Source of the DNA: Arcuatula senhousia
Taxonomy: Eukaryota; Mollusca; Bivalvia; Mytilida; Mytilidae
Assembly (NCBI GenBank): GCA_963971305.1
Contig: OZ020308.1
Span: 32,889,275 to 32,953,274, forward strand
Reading direction: 5' to 3'
Length of the DNA: 64,000 nt
Shown here piece by piece: positions 12,452 to 24,311 of the stretch; positions within the stretch are counted from its first letter, which is position 1; the number at the start of each line of letters is the position of its first letter. The position numbers and the translations under genes are program-made. The notes under the pieces were generated by a model, which saw only the letters and a program-made list of their open reading frames with translations, made no database searches and had not been told where the DNA came from.

Positions 12452-13085
12452 CTATGAATTGTCTGTTTTTCTTGCACATTTAAATTGATCCTCCCAAATC
12501 AGTGATTTTGATTTTACCTTATTTCAAAATCTCTTTTCTTTTTTTAAGTTACATGCATGCTTCTTTAATCACAATTTGCACACCAACGCAATTGTGATTG
12601 ATCACAATCTGGAAGATAAAACTTAATATTTGTTATTTTGTATTTATTTATTGGGTTATATTACCAGTTTGTATTTATTTAAAATAGAATTGTAAAAATT
12701 TTTATTATAATATTGTATGATTCAGAAACTGTCATTGGCCAAAATAAGTCACATGATTAAATTGTAAATAGTTGGCAGCATAGGACTTTCTATAAATAGA
12801 ACTTAAAAGGTTGGAAGACTAACTCTTTCTTAAAATAGAATGTTGGCAGACTAAGACTTTCTAAAAATAGATAAATATTTTCAAATGAAGCAAAACTTCA
12901 TTTAAAGGAATTATATCTTGGAAACTTGTTTGGTTATACAAAAATGAGTACTTACAACATTATTTTGCTATTGATTCAAATTTCAAAATTCAAATTGATA
13001 AATTTACTGTAAAAAGTAAAGGTTTTTACAATATATTTTAACATCCAAGGTGCAATGTTGCAATATGAAAAAATAGTATCATAAA

Positions 13086-13187
13086 CAATTATAGCCTTTT
13101 ACTTTTCGGTCAATACATTTTTTATCAGCTCAGAAAAACAATATATCGACCTCGGACTGTATCGACCTCACCAAAAGGCTATAATTG
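13086..13187. repeat. 102-bp inverted repeat
   Basis: CAATTATAGCCTTTT at 13086 pairs with AAAAGGCTATAATTG at 13173-13187. The centre has two TATCGACCTC-type motifs. It is probably a tiny MITE just downstream of gene B. No clear target duplication is seen. Confidence 0.45.
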
Positions 13188-13217
13188 TATATTGTAAAAC
13201 ATGTATTTCAAAAGTAT

Positions 13218-16200
13218 TTATTTAGAACAAACGACGCATTCCACCATGATGTTATCATGATATGGAGGACACGGCAAACTTCCACATTTAGTGTTGACAG
13301 GATACAACAGAAGTCCATCCTCATTTTTATCTCCATGTTGCAAGTACTCGGGACTTGAATCTACACAGATAAAAGATGAGGCTTTGTAATCGACATTACC
13401 ACCACTTAATACACCCTGGTATTCCTTGGTCCACCCCGGATAACATGATCGTCTACCGGGAATCATAATTGACGAGGAAGCTCTTGTATTTCTGCAAACG
13501 GAACAGGGCACATCATTATCTTGGGAGTCATGAGCAAAGTAACCATTTGACTCGTATTCTGAACCATAAAGTGGACTCCAATCCGCCCCCAGAGATTTGT
13601 TAGACAGATCAGGATCACGTGGCAAACATAGGATATTGGCAGGACCACCATGCCTGTTATTACTACGGTAGTACAATTGACCGGAAGTATATCCTGAAAC
13701 ATAACCAAATCAGTTGACTTCATTTTTTGTCAATTTATTGAAGTACAAAAAAATATTTATACTTAATGATTAAGAATCTAATCAATCGATAATAACTTAG
13801 ACGAATTAACTCTTTTTAATCACAGGATGCCCGAGCCCTATCTTTTGTCAGTCAAGCATAAGGTCCGAATCCGCCGCTGGAAATGACACTCTAGAGTGAT
13901 TGTTATATAGAGAGGACTTTAAGTATCAGATCCATTTATAATTCACCAAACTATAATATGGCCTCGGCGTATGCCTCGACCATAGACCAAGCTTCAAACT
14001 TATAAAATGCTTTGATAGTGAGTGAGTTTGTTGTTTTACGCCCTTGCAACATAATATAATTTTTACATAATGTTATTGTAGGATGTTTTATAGGTTGAGT
14101 TCACTTATGAGGGGGGGTAGGAGGGGGTCTGATCCCGGAATCCCGAACTAATTTTTACAAAATCCAGTCATCCCGACTTACAAATGAGAAAATCCCGAAT
14201 ACCGGTAAAGTTTCTATAATTTTATCGCGGAATCCCGAACTTAAATTGTCAAAATCCCGGAATCCCGAGCTTAAATATGGCCAATCCCGGTGTCCCGAAA
14301 AAGGTCCTACCCCCCTCACTTATGATACTAACTAACCACGCTCATAGATATAAGTAGAAGATTCAGATTAATTATTGCAAATTAATTTAAAATAGCAAAA
14401 GGGCAGTAAGTATGTGAGTGAGAGAAAAGACCGATACGGAATTAAGGGTTTTTTGTTTTTTTTTTGGGGGGGGGGGGGTCTTTGTGTTTGCTTGTGTGTT
14501 TGTTTGTTTTTATTTGCTTAATATGTGATTTACAGTTTTAATTGCTTTATAACACATCGTTTAAGTAGGATTTTTTTTTGCTTATATTTGTATGATAAAA
14601 ATAACAGAAAATTAAATAATAAAAAAATATAAGAAAAAGCTCGAACATCTTATATACATGTAGATATTAGACTAAGGTAATATAAGCAAAAATCTTACCT
14701 GTGTAAACAAGATCGGAGACATTGGTAGGACAAGTTGTTCTCCCCCATCTAATGTACGTAGAACCATGACTGACTGAAAATAAAAACACTTGAATTTTTT
14801 ATGCAGTAAATTATTTTAAAATTCTTACAAATGCAATTAATTTTAATGCAACACCTTTATATTTTAATTGCGATCTTGTAAGCTTTATAACATTTCTGAT
14901 AAATTAGAGAATTCATAATTCACACATTTTGAGATCATCGTGATGAAACTAGTTCATATATATTTTCTCAATTGCTTATAATTTAATCTTTATACGAAAT
15001 CAATCATTCTTAGCTCATTTCTTGATATGAACATACGCAATTGGGTTATTTCTATTGAAAATAAACTTCTATAAAACAGTCCCTTCGAACTTCTGTCTCT
15101 TCTTGAAATCTAGCCTCCAAAACATTTCTGTTGTTATAACTCCAGAAATGGTGTCAACCGAATGGGTATTTAAACAAATCGTAATTCGAATTCAAATGGT
15201 GGGGATTCTTAACTCTAAATCATTTTCATCTTGTAACAGCATCAAAATCTTTTAATTTTATCACTATATACTTCTATTCCAAATGCACAAAAGTAAATTA
15301 CGATTGTCAAAGCTGATTAAAAGAACCTTTAAAAAGGCGAAAACTTGTGCAATAATACTGGTAAAAAAAATCAAAATGCTAAACATTTATATAGACAACA
15401 TTTGTGTACAGTTTGGTTGTGGATGTGATGTTTTTTTTTTTTCGTAAACAGTACAGATGTTGGTTTGTCATTGAGTTTTTTTTTCTCTTTTTGAAGATTA
15501 ACAATTGGCAATGCGAAGGATGTGTTTTAATTAGCTTAAACTGCTAATCGTTCTGGGGTATCTATAAGTTCAATCTTGTTATGACTTGAGCTCGAGTTGG
15601 TTATTGTTTTTCGGGTATTTTTGTATATTATTTGTTGCCTGTTTCCTCATGTTGCTCTCGTTTGTGTTGACTGGTTTTGTCTTTCTGACTTTTGACATTC
15701 GAATACCCCAAGGTACCTCTGCTTATTTTATTTGCATCACCGGGGTCAAAAGATGTGTAAAAACGTATAGGAAAATAAATAAATAAATAAAATGGTACAT
15801 GACATAAGCAAACATTTTTTTCTAATCTAATCACGGCTAAGTAACCGGCACGAAAAAAGTCAGTTTTCAACATTTCAGGAATCAACAGATCTAGAATGAT
15901 CAAGAAACGTTTTATTATCGGTAATAACCTACCACTTCCTTCATTCTGTTGAAGTAGTCTTATGTCTCCAATAACTTGATGGTTTTGTTGCATTTGCTGT
16001 TGATTCTGTTGTGTAAGGTTTTTGGTTGTTTGGGTCAGTTTTTGGTTCTCTTGTTGAAGTATCTTAACATCTCCAGTTATTTGTTGATTCTGTTGTTGAA
16101 TAGTTTGAGTAAGTTTCTGATTCTGTAGTGTAAGATTTTGGGTTGTCTGATTGAATTGTTGGTTCTGTTGTTGCAGTACCTTAACCTCCCCAGTTAGTTG

Positions 16201-16394
16201 TTGGTTCTGTTGTTGCAGTACCTTAAAACTCCAGTTAGTTTTTGGTTCTGCTGTACGAGTTGCTGCATTTGTCGCTCCATGCTTTCAAAGCGAGCATTGA
16301 TGACATCCGGATCACTCAGCAGCAGACGTTTTTCATCTGCCCCTAAACATACCTGAAACAACAATGAAACATTTACTATCCATAGAAACGACAT
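13218..16394 (-). pseudogene. Gene B: C4-like gene with a one-base frameshift in exon 1
   Basis: Exons on the minus strand: 16394-15933, 14773-14699 and 13693-13218, with the same phase-1 splice sites as genes A and C. Lengths 462, 75 and 476 sum to 1013, one base short of a whole number of codons. The missing base is in exon 1 near 16228-16233, just after QNQKLTG. Downstream, the coiled-coil repeat continues in another frame to the donor. Exon 1 otherwise holds a signal peptide (MSFLWIVNVSLLFQVCLG) and the longest coiled coil of the three copies (about 337 codons if unbroken). Exons 2 and 3 are fully open and highly conserved, so the break is recent or an assembly error. AATAAA overlaps the stop. 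Secreted, as for gene A. Confidence 0.75.
14111..14315. mobile_element. 205-bp non-autonomous element with 10-bp direct repeats
   Basis: It lies between TCACTTATGA at 14101-14110 and 14316-14325. Ends are GGGGGGTAGGA and TCCTACCCCCC. Inside, AATCCCG/ATCCCGGAATCCCGA motifs recur about six times. It sits in gene B intron 2. A 9-10-bp duplication would suit a Mutator-like source, but no TIR longer than 11 bp is seen. Confidence 0.55.
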
Positions 16395-16519
16395 CGCTAT
16401 AAAAGTTTAAATTGTAGAGGGCAATCTTTTAACTATATTTACCTTCACGATTTGTAATGATAAGAAATATAGAATATAGGACTTTTAAAGGCATATTGTT
16501 TACGGCAAACTCATATTTT

Positions 16520-16546
16520 TTACCCCCCCCCCCCCCGGGGGGGGTT
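16520..16546. repeat. Poly-C/poly-G palindromic tract
   Basis: Fourteen C followed by eight G. It lies upstream of gene B in otherwise featureless AT-rich DNA (16400-16960). Confidence 0.8.
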
Positions 16547-16961
16547 AAAAAAATTATGCAATAAAATGAATATTGAAAAAACAAATTTGCCACAAATTGT
16601 GCCTCTAAAGTAGTTTACTTTGATCAAAATAGCTCTACAATATTGATTGATATTTTATTTTCCTGCATTACGTCACACTGACACAGATTTTAACGCGGAC
16701 ACTAATCGGAATCTCGGGTTTCGTCCCCGGATACATTGATATGTTGAAAAAATACCAATATTTTTTCGTGTTAACCTTTTAAATCACATTCAAAACTTAA
16801 TACAGGCAATATAATTGTCAGTTTTATTTATTAAGTAGCTCTAATATTTGGTTGCCGTTTTAATTTTCTTCCGAGCTAAAACTTTGAGAAACAGACTATG
16901 CACCACGTGCAAGAACTATGAAAGTTTTCAATCAAAGAAAGTATAGTGCGCATGCCTACAG

Positions 16962-17240
16962 CTCATCGGGTGTAGGGTATCATCGAGTTCGAGTTCGAGT
17001 TCGCGTCAGAGTTAGAGTTCGAGTTAAATTTAAGTTCAAGTTACAACTCGAGTTCGAGTTAAAGTTCGAGTTAAAGTTCGAGTTAGAGTTCGAGTTATTT
17101 TTCGAGTTCGAGTTGAAATTTGAGCTAACTCGAAACAGTGATTCGTATGGCAACAATCGAGTTACTACTCGAGTTCGAGTTCGAGTTGGATATTTACTTT
17201 AGGGCAATTACATGAATGTTGTCAAACATAACACTAGTTG
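16962..17240 (+). repeat. GAGTTC-rich inverted repeat, left arm
   Basis: It begins CAGCTCATCGGGTGTAGGGT and continues as degenerate GAGTTC/GAGTTA hexamers to about 17190, then an ACACTAGTTG end. It pairs with 19277-19024 read backwards, including the non-hexamer GAGCTAACTCGAAACAGTGA landmark. The open frame across it is low-complexity and not a gene. Confidence 0.7.
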
Positions 17241-17361
17241 TTTTTTACTGGTTTTGTCTGCCTTTTCGGACTTTTGACATTCGGATACCCCATTGGTACC
17301 TCTGATTCTTTTAAACTGTTGAAGGCTGTCGCCTTGCAATATAGTCATTTATACATGTGTA

Positions 17362-18352
17362 CAGGGTTTCCTCTGGGTGTATTTTTCTTTGGGCCATCCC
17401 TTGGGCCAAATGCATATTTTTTGGGCCAACATAAATGACATTGGGCCAATATTTTTTTTTTTGAGTTTTGGCCGGAAATCATTATTAATATTATATTTTC
17501 AGTACCAAGGAAAGCACACAGATTACAACAGTTATTATTATGTTCAATAATAGATATTTAAACATTTGTTGAATTGATCATAGTTAATCATATCAAGATT
17601 TAACAAACTGTCATAATGATTTTTTAATGTACTACAGATCTTTCTAAAAAATTTTGATTTTGATATAATGGGCAAAAAAATAATATAATAAAAAAACTTG
17701 TTTTAACAAAATAAATCAATCATTGGAACTCCACTAAACCACAGTACTCCGCTGTTATGGAGGTGCTCCTATCAAAAGGAGGGTATTACAGAGGAGACAG
17801 AGATCGTAAATATGTAAACAAAGTTCTTTCATCTGATCTCAATTTGATGCATGAAAAAGGATGTGTTTGGATTACAGGATGTTCTTAATAAGATAATTTC
17901 ATGAAGGTAAATCCTTTCATCTATGTTTACTTCCAGTTTTTCTGATATTTACAAAAGAATATTTATCATTTGGTCAACATGTCAGAGCACGTGAATTGCC
18001 ATTTAAATCAGCTGATATAAAAATAAACTTACTCCTGATTGGTCAATTATATTGCATTCATGATTGATTTCTATCAATTAATCCAAATCAATCAGCGATG
18101 GTCAAGCACCTGTTATTTTGACCCCTTTACACAATTGACAGTTAATTAACGGTGTTAGCTTGGGTCATAAATCAATATATAGGGCTTCATAGTGAAATTT
18201 GTTGTCAGTTTGAATGACACGAAAATAACATTGTTGATAAAATACGGAACCAACATTTTGGGCCACTTTGTTGGGCCAAAATTATATTTTTGGGGCCAGA
18301 ATTGAAAAAATAGGGCCAATGGCCCAAGTGGCCCACGCCAGCGGAAACCCTG
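17362..18352. mobile_element. hAT-type non-autonomous element (991 bp)
   Basis: Flanked by an exact 8-bp duplication CATGTGTA at 17354-17361 and 18353-18360. Ends are CAGGGTTTCCTCTGG and CCAGCGGAAACCCTG, so the TIR starts with the CAGGG common in hAT elements. Subterminal regions are packed with GGGCC(A) motifs on both sides, as expected for transposase binding. No transposase ORF is present. It lies between the two GAGTTC-rich arms. Confidence 0.8.
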
Positions 18353-19023
18353 CATGTGTAGATATGATTAAACACATTTGTACATATTAACGTAATGTCA
18401 TAAAGACTGTGGACAAGAATCAAATATGTACCAATGTGGCAATCTCCCGCACAATTTACAAGCGGGGGTATAATAAAAACTTAGTATACATATTCTCCTT
18501 TAGAATCTATTCGCCTATTTCAAGTGTTAGTAAAAGTTACCAGGCCCAATACGCGTGTTCCTTGGAGTGGGGCTATGTATATTTTCTTCGTTCCGCCTTT
18601 TCATTTTTAAAAAAATGAAGCAAGGAATTTTTGTTTTGCGCGCATTTTTTTTTAAACTTACATAATCTTTTTCAGACAGAAACACCATCCCGCTTTTTTT
18701 TTAATTCAGAGCACCGCCCAGCCTTTTATATCCTGATTTTTTGGAATTTTGCCTTTTATTTCAAATTCATCATAGCCCCCCTCGCCCCTTCCCCCCAAAA
18801 ATTCAAATGGTTGCTCCCTAACATAACTCTGTGTTAGAATTTTTTGCGTCAGAAGCATTTTAATAAATGTCCGAATTTGTTTAAGAAGTAAAATAAATAT
18901 CCGATGTAATATATTTCAATTGTAGTCGGATTGTAACCGCATTATTAATATGAATCAGTACCTTACTATGTTAGCTGGTTAAATGCAACAGAGTTGCAAA
19001 TATAAATGATAAAGAAAGTGTGC

Positions 19024-19277
19024 AAAAAATAGATATACAACTAGTTTTGTAACTCGAACTCTAACTCGATCTGTAACTCGAACTCTAACTTGAACTCGAG
19101 TAGTAACTCGATTTTTGCCATGAAAATCACTGTTTCGAGTTAGCTCAAAATTTTAACTCGAACTCGAATAATAACTCGAACTCTAACTCGAACTTTAACT
19201 CGAACTCGAGTCGTAACTCGAACTTTAACTCTGACTCGAACTCGAACTCGATGAATACCTACACCCCAGCTCATCTA
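19024..19277 (-). repeat. GAGTTC-rich inverted repeat, right arm
   Basis: Reverse complement of 16962-17240, ending ...CGATGAATACCTACACCCCA next to CAGCTCATC. The two arms could bound a foldback element of about 2.3 kb, or be two independent inverted copies. A short remnant reappears at 22039-22110 through the tandem duplication. 18361-19023 shows nothing else recognisable. Confidence 0.65.
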
Positions 19278-19522
19278 CATCTCATGAATAAGAATTTTTG
19301 TAAAGCTTTACAAATATTATATATTTTTCAATTTTTGAAGTAATAAGGTACCCTAGTGTTATTTTGAACGTTTGTATCTTTCTAAATAAACAAAACGAAT
19401 AGTCTGACGACAATTTTTGGTTTTACAAAAAAAATAATTTTTCGTAGACAATATGCCTTTAAATCTTGAGATCGAGTTTATCACTGGTTTATGGTGGATA
19501 AACTTAATCTCAAGATTTGAAA

Positions 19523-20176
19523 TAGTCTCAGTCACCCAGACGCTACTCAATAGATGATAAGAGTCTGGGACAGTCCCATTACCTATTTTGTTATGTGTGC
19601 ATTCGGAGTACTTTCAGGCTTTATCATAGTGTTCGACGAAAATCATTCAACCGTATGTTCAGAATTCCGTGCCTATGGTCTAGTGAATTTATGCAAATGC
19701 AACAGCGAGATAACTTCTCGAATTGATGTGAGCTGTTTTCAAATAACATAATATTTCTTATTTTATAATAAGACATCCTATTTTACATTTTTGAACACAT
19801 GATGGTTTTGTAAATATAAAAAAAAATCGCTTTATGGTTAAATTGTACTCACGGGCGTCTACTTGGTTTTGGAAATTGTTTATGTTTATTGGAGTCAAAA
19901 ATGGGGACATTCTTGATTACAAAACCATGCATGTTCGGCCAATCCGATTCTTGATTTTACAGAACCAGTTTTCAAAAACCAAGGATGACCAATGAAATGT
20001 TGAGTTTCTAAAGTTGGTTCATTTAAGATTGAAATGAATTTTGTATGCTAAACACGTCATATACACACGTGGTAAAGTTTAAAAGGTATAACGATCGCCA
20101 CCTAGTGGTTACGAGAAATCAATAGGTGTTTTCCTAGACTCACTACCTTGGTAGTATGAGTTTGGGTTCGAGACTA
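19523..20176 (+). mobile_element. MULE-like MITE, copy 1
   Basis: TIR TAGTCTCAGTCACCCAGAC / GTTTGGGTTCGAGACTA with a 9-bp duplication GATTTGAAA on both sides (19514-19522, 20177-20185). It is 654 bp and non-coding. Three other copies are in the window (22354, 40095, 50550). The 9-10-bp duplications suggest mobilisation by a Mutator-like transposase. Confidence 0.75.
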
Positions 20177-20399
20177 GATTTGAAAAGTCCTATATTCTTT
20201 TAATCGGTAATCACCGAGCGACAAATTGTGAATTTGTTCTAAAGTGTTTATTTTCAATGTTTTTGATAGGAACTATTTTTTATGCGGACTGATCATTTAA
20301 GTGCTACGTCAACTTACTGACTGGATACACTTGCTCATGATACAGGGTTAATCAGCGGCATACATCAAAGGGAAAATTTAATGATTACCGATAAATAAC

Positions 20400-20690
20400 T
20401 TTATCAGTTTTATGCCAATTTATTATGTCATTGACAAGAATATACAAGAGAGTTTATAAGGAATTTCTTTTCCAAAACATTTGTTTTGTAGCAGTTTTTA
20501 TGAGATTGGTATATCTAAAATCAATTAATTGCACATCTTGAGTGAATACCCGATTTAACTTTTTTTTAATATTTGCACTTAACTCCACTGATACTCTTTC
20601 TTTTTATGGTTCCATTTATGTTGTCCTTCATCTAACCTGTGCCTGGTTAATCTAATTCTAGAAAGAAACGATATTGATTATCAATAGGGG
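20400..20690 (-). other. Orphan relic of a C4-like gene 5' flank
   Basis: TTTATAAGGAATTTCTTTTC, TTATGAGATTGGT and GCACTTAACTCCACTGATAC correspond in order to 9600-9790 upstream of gene A, but no exon 1 follows at the expected place. It is a promoter-side remnant of a lost or rearranged gene copy. Confidence 0.5.
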
Positions 20691-21275
20691 AAGGTTTAAC
20701 CCCGCCACATTTAAACGTGCCTGTCCTAAGCCAGGAATTTTTATCAAAGCTGATGCTTATATTCGTCGAATTTATGTTATTTGTTTTTTGTCAAGAAGAG
20801 GGTCTTTCATTGACAATTAAGGATTGGACTTGAATCATGTGTTGTATTTTTCCAATCCAGGGCCAATTGCAAACTTCGAGCAGCGACCGCTGGTCACATT
20901 GAAGGCTGCTAGCTGTTTTCCGTTGTGGTTGTAATATTATAGGTTATGTCGCGTACACTTATTCCACATCACATTATCTTCTATCGGATGGTCCTGAAGG
21001 GTTAGAAGTTTCTGCTTGCTAAAATACACCCTCACGAGGTAATTTCGATGTCTGTCGGGTTTGTTTGTTCTTGTTGAGTGCTTTCTCCGGTAATTTCCTT
21101 TTGTCTGTCAAATGGTTTCTATTGTATTGATCCTTTGTTACATGTATCTTAACTCTTGCTGCATATTAAAAGTTTAACACAAGCACTATATTTTTTTAAC
21201 TTTAGTTTAATTCAATTTGTCTGAAAGATCTATCATATAAAATAAGGACTAGGAAGTAGGTTTCATATATAGATA

Positions 21276-22030
21276 TTTATCTGGAATTCATATCTTAGAT
21301 ATTTAATTTTATAACATGCGTGATGACTTCAACTTTCCCATTGTCATCTTCCCCCTTTTGTGTAGAGATATTCCGTTTGCTATAGTTTACTAATATTTCC
21401 AGGGATTGTGGAATGTATAATTTGCAATAGTGTTTCTATCTCTCAGATGATGTTGTTATGTCAGAGTGTTTGCATTCCAGATTTGACTTTTACTACATTA
21501 ATCGTTGGAAACATGACGGATGTTTTATAACAAGCAGGAACTGCTTACCCTTCTAGAACACCTGAACTATTCTCGTTTTGACTTGAGTTCACGTTGTTGG
21601 TTGCAGTTTCGTTGGGTTTTTTTATGTTTGCTTGATATGTGTTTCGTGTTTTTGTTTGTATATGTGTATAATAATTCTTATATTTGTTTCCAGCAATTCT
21701 TTGTGTATTTCATATGGAAACAGATCCATTACTAGAAAGTAAAGATGTAATAAAGATTTGCTGACGGAATAGAACAAAATCCATCTTCCATATTTTATGT
21801 CTTCTCAATGAATTGTCTGTTTTTCTTTTACATTGATATTGATCATCCAAAGATTTTTCCTTATTTGAAAACCTTTTTCTTTTTCTTTTTCATGTTAAAT
21901 GTATGCTTTTTAATCAAAATTTGCACACCAACGCCATTGTGATTGACCACAATCTGGTAGATAAAAATATTAATTATTATTCAAGGTCTTTCCCTTTCCA
22001 GAAGGAAATACCTTACTGTATTTCTTATGA
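21276..22030 (+). repeat. Interspersed repeat, uninterrupted copy
   Basis: It starts AGATATTTATCTGGAATTCA, passes TGTGTAGAGATATTCCG, ATAACAAGCAGGAACTGCT and TTTGCACACCAACGCCATTG, and ends GTATTTCTTATGATTTTTTT. It is nearly identical to 32965-33003 plus 38394-39117, which are split by the DIRS element. It provides the empty-site reference for several insertions. Confidence 0.8.
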
Positions 22031-22038
22031 TTTTTTTT

Positions 22039-24095
22039 AACTTTAACTCGAACTTTAACTCTGACTCGAACTCGAAATCGATGAATACCTACACCCCAGC
22101 TCATCTACATCTCATGAATAAGAATTTTTGTAAAGCTTTACAAATATTATATATTTTTCAATTTTTGAAGTAATAAGGTACCCTAGTGGTATTTTGAACG
22201 TTTGTATCTTTCTAAATAAACAAAACGAAAAGTCTGACGACAATTTTTGGGTTTTACACAAAAAAAAAATTTTCGTAGACAATATGCCTTTAAATCTTGA
22301 GATCGAGTTTATCACTGGTTTATGGTGGATAAACTTAATCTCAAGATTTGAAATAGTCTCGGTCACCCAGACGCTACTCAATAGATGATAAGAGTCTGGG
22401 ACAGTCCCATTACCTATTTTGTTATGTGTGCATTCGGAGTACTTTCAGGCTTTATCATAGTGTTCGACGAAAATCATTCAACCGTATGTTCAGAATTCCG
22501 TGCCTATGGTCCAGTGAATTTATACAAATGCAACAGCGAGATAACTTCTCGAATTGATGTGAGCTGTTTTCAAATAACATAATATTTCTTATTTTATAAT
22601 AAGACATCCTATTTTACATCGTTGAACACATGATGGTTTTGTAAACTATAAAAAAAATCGCTTTATGGTTAAATTGTACTCACGGGCGTCTACTTGGTTT
22701 TGGAAATTGTTTATGTTTATTGGAGTCAAAAATGGGGACATTCTTGATAACAAAACCATGCATGTTCGGCCAATCCGATTCTTCATTTTACAGAACCAGT
22801 TTTCAAAAACCAAGGATGACCAATGAAACGTTGAGTTTCTAAAGTTGGTTCATTTAAGATTGAAATGAATTTTGTATGCTAAACACGTCATATACACACG
22901 TGGTAAAGTTTAAAAGGTATAACGATCGCCACCTAGTGGTAACAAGAAATCAATAGGTGTTTTCCCAGACTCACTACCTTGGTAGTATGAGTTTGGGTTC
23001 GAAACTAGATTTGAAAAGTCCTATATTCTTTTAATCGGTAATCACCGAGCGACAAATTGTGAATTTGTTCTAAAGTGTTTATTTTCAATGTTTTTGATAG
23101 GAACTATTTTTTATGCGGACTGATCATTTAAGTGCTACGTCACCTTACTGACTGGATACACTTGTTCATGATACAGGGTTAATCAGCGGCATACATCAAA
23201 GGGAAAATTTAATGATTACCGATAAATAACTTTATCAGTTTTATGCCAATTTATTATGTCATTGACAAGAATATACAGGAGAGTTTATAAAGAATTTCTT
23301 TTCAAAAACATTTGTTTTGTAGCAGTTTTTATGAGATTGGTATATCTAAAATCAATTAATTGCACATCTTGAGTGAATACCCGATTAAACTTTTTTTTAA
23401 TATTTGCACTTAACTCCACTGATACTCTTTCTTTTTATGGTTCCATTTATGTTGTCCTTCATCTAACCTGTGCCTTGTTAATCTAATTCTAGAAAGAAAC
23501 GATATTGATTATCAATAGGGGAAGGTTTAACCCCGCCACATTTAAACGTGCCTGTCCTAAGCCAGGAATTTTTATCAAAGCTGATGCTTATATTCGTCGA
23601 ATTTATGTTATTTGTTTTTTGTCAAGAAGAGGGTCTTTCATTGACAATTAAGGATTGGACTTGTGTTGTATTTTTTCAATCCAGGACCAATTGCAAACTT
23701 CGAGCAGCGACCGCTGGTCACATTGAAGGCTGCTAGCTGTTTTCCGTTGTGGTTGTAATATTATAGGTTATGTCGCGTACACTTATTCCACATCACATTA
23801 TCTTCTATCGGATGGTCCTGAAGGGTTAGAAGTTTCTGCTTGCTAAAATACACCCTCAAGAGGTAATTTCGATGTCTGTCGGGTTTGTTTTGTTCTTGTT
23901 GAGTGCTTTCTCCGGTAATTTCCTTTTGTCTGTCAAATGGTTTCTATTGTATTGATCCTTTGTTACATGTATCTTAACTCTTGCTGCATATTAAAAGTTT
24001 AACACAAGCACTATATTTTTTTAACTTTAGTTGAATTCAATTTGTCTGAAAGATCTATCATATAAAATAAGGACTAGGAAGTATGTTTCATATAT
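22039..24095 (+). repeat. 2-kb duplicated segment, copy 2
   Basis: Second copy of 19213-21275. It begins inside the GAGTTC arm and ends at CATATAT, where Ngaro-like sequence starts. Copies are separated by 763 bp holding the interspersed repeat. The 5'-flank relic recurs at about 23240-23510. Confidence 0.85.
22354..23007 (+). mobile_element. MULE-like MITE, copy 2
   Basis: Carried by the 2-kb duplication, with the same GATTTGAAA flanks (22345-22353, 23008-23016) as copy 1. It is therefore not an independent insertion. Confidence 0.75.
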
Positions 24096-24311
24096 TTCGG
24101 TTTATCACTTAGGATAACCCCGTTTAATAAAAGGGAAAATTATATGTTTCCCTTATTTAGTCAGCCCTTTCGGATATTAGATCGTTCTCCGTATTTGTTT
24201 TTCCAAGTAAAATTATAACATCACATCCCATTTCCGTTCTTGCAACCATTTTACTCAAACGTTTTTCGTCAAAAAGATTTACATCTTTACTCATCCATAC
24301 GTTTCAACAAT

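Larger units (their letters stand above)
11036..12640 (+). repeat. Interspersed repeat copy broken by a LINE fragment and a MITE
   Basis: The copy starts at about 11036 (ATATTTATCTAGAATTCA, TGTGTAGAGATAT), is interrupted by LINE sequence from about 11148 to 11830, and resumes with TTTGCTTATAGACAAATATAG, ATAACAAGCAGGAAC and GAACACCTGAAATCACTC. It contains a 123-bp hairpin element (12329-12451) and ends with the TTTGCACACCAACGC block near 12590. The intact version is 21276-22030. Confidence 0.65.
19213..21275 (+). repeat. 2-kb duplicated segment, copy 1
   Basis: Near-identical to 22039-24095 (a few percent differences, mostly single bases). It contains a MULE-like MITE (19523-20176), a segment related to the 5' flank of the C4-like genes (about 20400-20690), and an older repeat with CGAGCAGCGACCGCTGGTCA (about 20870). 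No genuine gene is seen in it. Confidence 0.85.

Noticed and set aside
16918..17202. Open frame with VRVRVRV and FELKFELEF repeats
   Set aside because: Encoded by GAGTTC hexamer repeats. The other arm has no matching open frame.
19554..19751. 65-codon open frame repeated at 22385-22582 (and reversed at 41067-41345)
   Set aside because: Part of the MULE-like MITE. Copies differ by frame-disrupting changes and no domain is visible.
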